Below are positions 57,577-64,000 of a stretch of 64,000 nt of DNA, piece by piece. The DNA comes from Lentinula raphanica. Its lineage: Eukaryota > Basidiomycota > Agaricomycetes > Agaricales > Omphalotaceae. Each line of letters begins with the position of its first letter. Within the stretch, counting starts at the first letter, position 1. The DNA lies in assembly GCA_027919835.1 (NCBI GenBank), contig JANVFP010000025.1:1-64000 (forward strand), written 5' to 3'. Both the position numbers and the translations under genes were made by a program. The notes below the pieces were generated by a model that was not told the origin of the DNA, ran no database searches, and saw only the letters and a list, made by a program, of their open reading frames with translations.

Positions 57577-60153
57577 AAAACCCTCCTCGTTCGCCTCCTC
57601 CTCGGATTCCAAACCAAAGTAGAGATCATCATATTCTTGCTGGGCTCGTTCTTCCTCTGGCGAGACTAAAACGTGATTTGTTCGTGCTTTTTTCATTCCC
57701 TTTCGAGAGTATTTACATTCAAAGTCCCAATGTTTAGGGCTTCCACAATGTCGGCATGGTCGCGCGTTATTTTCTTCGGGAGTACCGCGCTTCAGCCTGG
57801 ACACAATAGTATCATCTCGAGGGAATTGAGGCGGCGGCAAATTCGGACTAGAACCGACCAGGTTCACGCGACGATTGTAGGTATTTTGGCCTTGTCGTGA
57901 GTAACTGTTTGGCTGAGAACCCTCGGGCTGTCTCCAATTTCGAGGAGTTACACGGATGAGGTTTGACTCATGGAACCGAATCACACCCTGGAATTCGTCT
58001 AAGTCAGCATAAAGGTGTGGGGTGACGATATTAGTCCAGGAAGTCGGCGCTCCCAGCATGATTTGGCGAATCAGCTGAGTATCAGTGTATTGATATACGC
58101 GTGTAAGTAAGTCTTTCTTCCTGATGAAATATTGACTTGGCGATTCCGTAGCATGGATAGAGTCTCTGAAATGCGCGTTATTAGCAATGGCCATCTGGTC
58201 ATCCATCCACGTCTGGTTCATGTAGTACGCGTTGATTCCTGCCTTCAGGGTACCCCAATCCTCCTCCAGTTGATCTCTTCGTCGCTCAGACTGGCTGTAA
58301 TACCATAGATTGGCATCTCCGCGTAACCTCCCCGGCACTAGATATCCAAGCTGAGTATATATCGTTGCGGATCTTTTAGCCAAGCTGTTGATTTGAGTTT
58401 CCCAGTTAAGAATGTTGTCCATATCTCCATCCCAGGTTGGAATTGCATCAGGTTTTAACTTTACATCGAAACGCGGGTCCTCTCTTACTACTCGGCTGGG
58501 AATCTCGTCGCTGCGGCTAGGCCTAGGTCCTCGCGGAGGAAGATCTTTCTTCCTTTTATCATCTCCAGAACCATCCGATGGTTCACTAGGATCACCCCCT
58601 TCCCCAGACCGTCGAGGGACTTTCGGCTTTTCTTGTCGTTTCTTCGGCTGCTGGCTCTGCTGGCTACGATGCTCCTCTCCTGATGAGTCTGGACCGTTAT
58701 CCGAGGGTTGAGAGTCCCGTCTTGTCGGTTTCCTTGGTCGGTCCCGCGGTGAAATCGTATCTCGATTTCTTTGGTGTGGAGGAGGGTCTCGTTGAAACGG
58801 TACACTTGAAGACGCAAACTCCTCAACGAATCGTTTCGAGTTCGTAGCTGCCGCTGCAGAGATAGTGGGTGGTTTCAAGAAATCACGGGTGCGTCCTTGT
58901 AAGTTCCGCCATTGAGTGTTTTGTGCTTCTAATGCGAGGGATATGCTTTCTGTAGGTATGCGGTCTCTAGGTAAACCTCTCATCGTCGTCTCTGATGCCG
59001 CATCCGCTTCCTTCTCCTTTCCTTTAGGAGATTTCCACCCCACTTGGTGATGTTCCAAAATGTTGTACAGGAATCGTTCCGTATCGACTCGAAACGTCGC
59101 AGCTACGCACTCGGCATCGTTCCAACTCCACCAATTCTCAGGACTACCATATGGTCCCCATTGTGGCATAAACGGTGCCCTCTTTCCTACTGTCTGGAAA
59201 TCGACAATTGCGTTATTTCGGATCTCTCGAAGCGCCTTTAACAAATTATACAAGTTATCTCTTAACAGTGAGTAATACTTGACCTCTCTGCCTTCGACTC
59301 TGGTTGATGCGATACGCCAATTCAAGAGACATGTATCTAGAAGCACCAAGACCTTCTTATATCTCCTGCGATCATTCGCGGTCAATACCTTACTCTCAAA
59401 GGCCTGGAGATATTCCTTCCGAATGAACTTTGAGCCAAACTTCACTGCCTTTCGACTTCGATCAACGAGAAGTGCTCGATGACTCTCGGGAATTTCAGGC
59501 GAATCAAATACCCCTGACAGGCTGGAGTACTCGGCCGGATGACAATCGTCTCGTAGCGAAACGAAACGAACCTCTTTCTGTTCACTCCTTGTCAACCCTA
59601 CAGGCAACCTAGTTCGTTCGTTCATGGGAATAGCGCCAGAAATTTCCTGTAATGGTTCGATACTGTAAGCCTCAAATAACTCCTCCTCCGACTCCTTCCT
59701 GACCAAGGGTTGAATTATTTCGTTTTCTTCATCCTCAGCCGGTCGCATTAAGTTAGTGAACTCGTCATCAGGCATATACTGGATTCCAGTTTGAGGTGAA
59801 TTGCGACTGCCAGGCCATCCGCTGATTCTTTCCTCATCCAATGGGCTTAGGTTAGGAGAACCGTACATGCCAGGAACAGTAGGCAGGTTAAGATCAAGGA
59901 ATTCAGGCTCGACAGCTTCAGTGGTTATCGGCGCGGGTTCAGTGGAAGTAGGTGCGGGTTCAACGGATGCAGGTTCGGGTTCTACTTCCTCGTTAAGAGA
60001 TGCTTTCTCACCCGGTTTGCGCTTTCGCGACGGCGTAGTGAAATAAGGGTCAATGGGATTTGGGATTTCTTGAGTCGCACGAGTGCGAAGGGGATGAGAC
60101 AAAAGCGAAGGTTTTCTAGTACCTCGTGAACCTCGCGACGATGAAGCAGACAT
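57574..60153 (-). CDS. gag: Chromovirus Gag (859 aa)
   Basis: Starts at ATG 60153 and stops at TAG 57574-57576. The N-terminal part is Ser/Pro/Glu-rich and acidic, with a repeated EPAPTSTEPAP-type stretch. A very basic, Arg/Pro/Ser-rich region around residues 450-560 is followed by a retrotransposon capsid domain (NILNWETQINSLAKRSA, GDANLWYYSQSERRRDQ, FRDSIHATESPSQYFIRKKD, RQIMLGAPTSW). A single CCHC zinc knuckle CRHCGSPKHWDFEC (C-x2-C-x4-H-x4-C) lies near the C-terminus. Longer than many fungal Gags because of the N-terminal extension. Ends EEANEEGF just after the slippery site. Confidence 0.93.
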   Translation of the reverse strand: MSASSSRGSRGTRKPSLLSHPLRTRATQEIPNPIDPYFTTPSRKRKPGEKASLNEEVEPEPASVEPAPTSTEPAPITTEAVEPEFLDLNLPTVPGMYGSPNLSPLDEERISGWPGSRNSPQTGIQYMPDDEFTNLMRPAEDEENEIIQPLVRKESEEELFEAYSIEPLQEISGAIPMNERTRLPVGLTRSEQKEVRFVSLRDDCHPAEYSSLSGVFDSPEIPESHRALLVDRSRKAVKFGSKFIRKEYLQAFESKVLTANDRRRYKKVLVLLDTCLLNWRIASTRVEGREVKYYSLLRDNLYNLLKALREIRNNAIVDFQTVGKRAPFMPQWGPYGSPENWWSWNDAECVAATFRVDTERFLYNILEHHQVGWKSPKGKEKEADAASETTMRGLPRDRIPTESISLALEAQNTQWRNLQGRTRDFLKPPTISAAAATNSKRFVEEFASSSVPFQRDPPPHQRNRDTISPRDRPRKPTRRDSQPSDNGPDSSGEEHRSQQSQQPKKRQEKPKVPRRSGEGGDPSEPSDGSGDDKRKKDLPPRGPRPSRSDEIPSRVVREDPRFDVKLKPDAIPTWDGDMDNILNWETQINSLAKRSATIYTQLGYLVPGRLRGDANLWYYSQSERRRDQLEEDWGTLKAGINAYYMNQTWMDDQMAIANNAHFRDSIHATESPSQYFIRKKDLLTRVYQYTDTQLIRQIMLGAPTSWTNIVTPHLYADLDEFQGVIRFHESNLIRVTPRNWRQPEGSQPNSYSRQGQNTYNRRVNLVGSSPNLPPPQFPRDDTIVSRLKRGTPEENNARPCRHCGSPKHWDFECKYSRKGMKKARTNHVLVSPEEERAQQEYDDLYFGLESEEEANEEGF
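57577..57583 (-). other. -1 ribosomal frameshift heptamer GGGTTTT
   Basis: In gag frame the sequence is GAG-GGT-TTT-TAG. G-GGT-TTT is a canonical X-XXY-YYZ slippery site placed directly before the gag stop. Slipping back one base reads TTA-GTA-ACC into the open pol frame. No downstream pseudoknot was worked out by eye. Confidence 0.8.
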
Positions 60154-60212
60154 GAGATAGTAGGTAAGTTAAGACGTCGGTAACTCTAAGATATCTCGTA
60201 TGATAACAATAT

Positions 60213-60230
60213 CTCTCCCAGTGTCCACCA
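60213..60230 (-). other. Primer-binding site candidate
   Basis: One base inside the 5' LTR the minus strand reads TGGTGGACACTGGGAGAG. TGG matches the complement of a tRNA CCA end; the priming tRNA was not identified. Confidence 0.6.
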
Positions 60231-60231
60231 A

Positions 60232-60769
60232 TGTTAGAGTTCGTCGAAAACCTATAATAGCTAGGTAGAAATCGTTAGTATTTGTTAGTAAATTTCGTAG
60301 ATCAGTAATCAAGAAATATCGTTGTTTACCGACACTTACCCGGTAGCAGAGCGCGTCGATGCTTCCTAAGGATTTGTAGTTTGACTAGAGCGGATCGTAT
60401 AGTCGTAAGATGCTAGAGCAAGTCAAATAGCGGCGAGATCAGACAAGTGCGACAGCACGAATGCAAGTTCAAGAGTAAAAGATGAGATGATCATTCAGTA
60501 CTTCGGGTACAGTACTTTTAAGCCAATCAAGTTCATGTGTTCCAGAAGTTTCTACTACATTCTACTCTTTTCCTGAGTATTCTAGGTATAACTATCCGGG
60601 AATGCTAAGTCGTAAGAGAATCATCAGCGAGTCGTAAGTAATGAGAGATCGTAAAGGTCGTAATAGAAAGTCATTATATACGATTGAAATGTATGCAGAT
60701 ATCGAAGTAAAAGGCTCTTGAAGAGAGAAATTAGAGGGTGAGTTGAGTTTGAGTTATAGTTCCATAACA
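60232..60769 (-). repeat. 5' LTR (538 bp)
   Basis: Matches the 3' LTR throughout by eye and is followed by the target duplication AAAAC (60770-60774). It contains the promoter of the element. Confidence 0.97.
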
Positions 60770-60774
60770 AAAAC

Positions 60775-61993
60775 CCTCCACAAACCTTGATGGAATGGGC
60801 TGTTTTGATTCTGAACACGCCCAATCCAACATTGAAGGTACGAACTCTCATCGTAGACCTCCATTTCGTGCTCCTATACACGTTCCCCGGGTATATATAG
60901 GTCGAGCGTACGCGATACGCTGTACACGCATTCCGCACAGGCACCATAAAATCTATCGGACATAAAGTCGCCCATCCACCCGTCCCACCCGCGCGCCCTT
61001 CTAGAGAAATATATATGAAGATCGTAGAACCAGGGAAGATACAGAGCGGAAAACGAAGGAATAGAGCGGTGATGTTACATGCTCTTGCAAACATAGAACA
61101 ATGGGCGTAAGTTGTAGTCAATCCCACCTGCTAAAGTCCCTCTTTTGAAACGCATGCTGTAGAATTGATCTTGCGTGAGTGTTGCAGTTGATCTGTACTG
61201 CTCTTAGTTCTGTTGATCATCGTTTTACATATACGTAGATGGGATATCATGGTCCGGTTTGGGCCTATGCATAAAGACCTCCCGCCAGCGTTCTTTTCCG
61301 ATTTCTCAAAAATGGCGTTAGATGAGTCAAAACACTTGTACGTATCAGACATACTATCTCGACCATGATCTAACGTTCAAAAAACAAAAACAACGATACC
61401 TCAGTTCCCTCCTCCGTGGCCGCCTCGCCGCCTTCTCAACCACATACGGTTCTCTCCCCGTCCACGCCTCCCTCTGGGACTCCGCTGCCCTCACCTCTCG
61501 TTCTCTTCTCTCCCGTCTAGCCATCATCCATCTCGTGCACGAAGCCCGAGGGCTCGACGTCAATCCTAAAACGATCGAGAAATTCCGAAAGGCAGGCGAT
61601 AAGGAGAGTGTGGACGTGCTGGAGATCATCCACGCAGATGAAGTCACGCATGTCACTGCGGGACATCGGTGGTTCGTATGGCTGTGTGAGCAACAGCAGA
61701 GGCAGAGGCAGAGGCAGGGTGACTCGTTGGATGTGGATGTGGATGTGGATGTGGATCCCATCAGGGTCTTTCGAGAAGAGGTCCGTCGATGTTGGCGAGG
61801 TGATATCAAGGGTCCGTTCAATGTTGAGGATAGGGAAAAGGCTGGGTTGAGCAGGGAGTTTTATGAAGATCTGAAAGGTGAAATGCCTTATTCTGACGAT
61901 GATGAAGAGGACAAGAAGCCAGCAGATCATAATCGTGCGATGGTCGAGGTTCAACAGGGAATGGCTGATGTCCGGGTTGGATACGACTCATGA
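60775..61993 (+). pseudogene. 3' half of the split Rieske-DUF455 gene (DUF455 ferritin-like domain)
   Basis: Continuation of the gene cut at 50963. Exons: 60775-60837 (PPQTLMEWAVLILNTPNPTLK), 60901-61106, 61163-61174 (a 12-nt microexon), 61239-61337, 61405-61993; all joins keep frame. Family blocks of DUF455 (PF04305): MEWAVLILNTPNP, PSREIYMKIVEPGKI, RAVMLHALANIEQWAIDLAWD, ALDESKHFSLLRGRL, LVHEARGLDVNP, VLEIIHADEVTHVTAGHRWF. The E-x-x-H pairs (ESKH, EVTH) and the Glu in HALANIEQ look like di-iron ligands of a ferritin-like four-helix bundle; this is inference from sequence. A DVDVDVDVD and an RQRQRQ microsatellite interrupt the C-terminal region. Without its 5' half there is no start codon, so it is inactive unless transcribed from the LTR or elsewhere. 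Confidence 0.88.
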
Positions 61994-62513
61994 GATGATA
62001 ATGTTGTTCAGGAAGATTAGATATATCTTGTGCTACCTACCTACTCTGAGGCTGAGTTAGCCTGGCTAGCTGTTTTGAGCCTACGAGGAGTAAACTATCA
62101 ACGTACCCCGGCGGGAGTCCAACACCTTGCTTGCATGTGCGTGTATCTTTGGCTTTACTTACCTCGTTGATTCTTGAATGAAGCTATAATCTCTGGATCC
62201 AATGAAGTAAATAATGGACAGATGAGATACAAAGTTGTTGATAATGGCAGAGGAAGCAATCACAAGTTGAATGGAAGCGTTATCATAGGATGAAATAAAA
62301 CAAAAGGGCAGTGGACGAAAGAGACTCAGATGCAGATGATCGATCTGACGATGACAAGTAATCTACTACTAGTACTAGCAAAAAACCGTCGTGCAAAATA
62401 TGGAGAAGAACCACCAAAGAAGGGAATTTCGCACGGGCGCTTGAGGTCATGGACGTTGAAGCAAGGTACTGATCAGGCTCCTCAAACCAGCCCTCGCTAG
62501 AAAAATTGGTCAT

Positions 62514-63104
62514 AAGGTAGCGGAAGCCAGGAACCGACCCCCCTTATGTAAGCTGTTTGGCACCATTGCGGCGTCGACAACTGCGACGACCCACTACTAC
62601 TTTTACTCATTCTGCTTAATACAAGCTGGAGTAAAAGCACATAGTTAGAGATCCTATTAATTAGATTTTTGAAAAATGCTCTGGTGATAAAGTTATGACC
62701 ATTATTTTACTATAGCTCTTCTTCTTGTGTGCTTTATAGTTTCTCATCGATTGGACGTGTTTTTGGTTTTTGACCTCCTCCCTTTTTGCATGTGGCTGTG
62801 CATTACATAAGCTTATAAATCAATATAATCGGCAAATATACGTGTGAATCTTGCCGGTTTGGGTCCACTTGGGGTACTAGAGAGTGGTGAAGACCATCGC
62901 AATTGTGACCAGCTGCTTCAGAGAGGTCAAGGAGTGTAGAAGTAACTGTATTCTACTGTGTATGTTACATGTATCTGCTGCTGGGTTGCCACTGATAGCC
63001 CACGGTCAAAAATTTTTTTTCAAACCTCCGAAATTTTGCGTTTCCCACGCTTATGTAAGCTGATTTGTAAGGGTGTCGGTTCCTGGCTTCCGCTACCTTA
63101 CCGA
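62514..63104. mobile_element. Candidate about 590-bp TIR element
   Basis: AAGGTAGCGGAAGCCAGGAA plus CCGAC at 62515-62540 is repeated in inverted orientation at 63077-63103. The similarity continues imperfectly inward (TTATGTAAGC on the left, GCTTACATAAGC on the right). The interior is non-coding. No clear target duplication was found, so it may also be a chance survivor of a larger inverted duplication. Confidence 0.6.
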
Positions 63105-63341
63105 GGGTCTGGGATGCCGCAGGCATCCACAGACCTGCCGAGGGTTTGCTCAAAGAGCGGAAGCAAATTTGCCGAGGGCTATCTACTCGAGTTCTTGTAA
63201 ATCTCAATGAAAATGTGCTCAGATTGGAGCTTTTGGGCCTCGGATAGGTATCTACTCTAATGTATAGACTGTAATGTATGTATGTATCGGGGCAATGGCT
63301 CAGCCTGGATCTGTGAAAAAATTGTATCTTGAATCTAATTT

Positions 63342-63361
63342 TGGCGCGCGCAAGCGCGCGC
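63342..63361. repeat. Perfect GC palindrome GGCGCGCGCAAGCGCGCGCC
   Basis: Nine-base arms around AA, in otherwise AT-rich sequence. No gene nearby to which it could serve as a terminator. Confidence 0.9.
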
Positions 63362-64000
63362 CTGATGTGACAAATGGTCACACTATAACCAAGTTTAGTA
63401 GACCTGCTTTATGTTCAGTGAATTCCTCTCAAAATTCAAATTGAAAGCACTTGAGTGAGCTCATAATATAGCATAGTAATGTTGAAGCCCTTATATCTCT
63501 TCAAATTAGCTGGAGTGTCTCATGAAAAGGAGCAAAAATTGGTCGGTGAGAGTTTACATTGAGCGTCTAATAGAATCACGTGCTGAGAGACTGAAATCGG
63601 TCAAAATCGGTCGCTACGGAATTAATCGGTCAAAAAGGTCGGGCGTGGGAACCCTTGGTGTCCCATAGTAGCCCCTCGCTACGGTGAGAAAGAATTTTGA
63701 GGTCACGTGGGTAAAAGTTTTCGTTTCTCTCCGTAGGAGGGCTGGCACAACTTACCCGGCCCGCCGATGCCCGCGCCACCCATCGATAAAAGTGCGCTCA
63801 ATATTCTGATCCGCTCCTATGTCGATGAGGCCCTGTATGCAGATAAAAGACTCAATATTCCATGTTTTTCTTTTTGAGCCCCCTTCGTTGATGCACTATG
63901 CATATTCCCCCAAGTGTAACCCATAATATACTCAGTCAACTTCAGCAATGTTCAGCGACTGCAGCCGATTTCATTGTTTCTATTCTCTGTAACACCGAAT

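Larger units (their letters stand above)
50964..60769 (-). mobile_element. Complete Ty3/gypsy chromovirus LTR retrotransposon, 9,806 bp
   Basis: Minus-strand element with 538-bp LTRs at both ends and a 5-bp AAAAC target duplication (50959-50963; 60770-60774). Order 5' to 3': LTR, primer-binding site, gag, -1 frameshift site, pol (PR-RT-RH-IN-chromodomain), an extra ORF, polypurine tract, LTR. All long frames are open and the LTRs look identical base for base, so this is a very recent and probably still competent insertion. It sits inside an exon of the Rieske-DUF455 gene, in the opposite orientation to that gene. Confidence 0.97.
61994..64000. other. No gene seen; inverted-repeat structures
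   Basis: About 2 kb of AT-rich, non-coding sequence. It includes the IR pair 62514/63102, an imperfect hairpin at 63108-63138, a perfect GC palindrome (63342-63361) and three CCGAGGG motifs near 63102, 63138 and 63171. AATCGGTCA recurs near 63590-63640. No protein family recognised. Confidence 0.45.

Noticed and set aside
61354..61954. Long minus-strand frames opposite the DUF455 exon
   Set aside because: Shadows of the plus-strand coding exon, which has clear family motifs.

Overview
The window is nuclear DNA of a filamentous basidiomycete, most likely a plant-litter- or wood-decaying agaricomycete mushroom. Genes are split by many short introns (about 45-65 bp) with GT..AG ends and CTNAY-like branch sites. 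There is a fungal AA9 lytic polysaccharide monooxygenase, a fungal adenylation/TmpA-type reductase fusion and a Ty3/gypsy chromovirus. No bacterial-type operons, tRNA or rRNA genes were seen.

Layout. 1-2.8 kb: a decayed gypsy-type gag (minus strand) hit by a small TIR element. 2.9-3.8 kb: a frameshifted CTP-dependent diacylglycerol kinase (DGK1) relic. 5.9-16 kb: a dense housekeeping block with AA9 LPMO (-), TAM41 (+), a Derlin (-), OXR1/TLDc (-) and an NDK-like pseudoenzyme with a repeat tail (+). 16-20 kb: gene-poor, with a diverged direct duplication. 20-28.8 kb: two paralogous TmpA-like membrane reductase genes. The first is intact and the second is destroyed by an 11-nt deletion, a nonsense codon and two transposon insertions. 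Between them lies a dead HAT2/MSI1-type WD40 gene that also carries a TIR element. 31-40 kb: ALG6 (+), dienelactone hydrolase (+), a DUF4436-like membrane protein (-), a SET/MYND protein (-) and LSM6 (+). 40-44.2 kb: a large minus-strand gene joining an adenylation domain directly to a TmpA-like membrane reductase. 44.9-50 kb: RAD50 (-).

50.2-62 kb is the most striking region. A plus-strand gene encoding an N-terminal Rieske [2Fe-2S] domain and a C-terminal DUF455 (ferritin-like) domain has been cut in two by a complete 9.8-kb Ty3/gypsy chromovirus. The element has 538-bp LTRs that look identical, a 5-bp AAAAC target-site duplication, gag, a -1 frameshift site GGGTTTT, pol with a terminal chromodomain, and an extra 303-codon ORF with its own TATA-like box between pol and the 3' LTR. 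When the element and one AAAAC are removed, the two halves join in frame. The last 2 kb hold only inverted-repeat structures.

How the genes relate: most are independent housekeeping functions (ER glycosylation and ERAD: ALG6, Derlin; phospholipid synthesis: TAM41, DGK1 relic; DNA repair: RAD50; RNA decay/splicing: LSM6; oxidation resistance: OXR1). The TmpA-like genes at 20, 25.6 and 40 kb form a local family. All exon coordinates were derived by hand from splice consensus and protein-family conservation; small boundary errors are possible.
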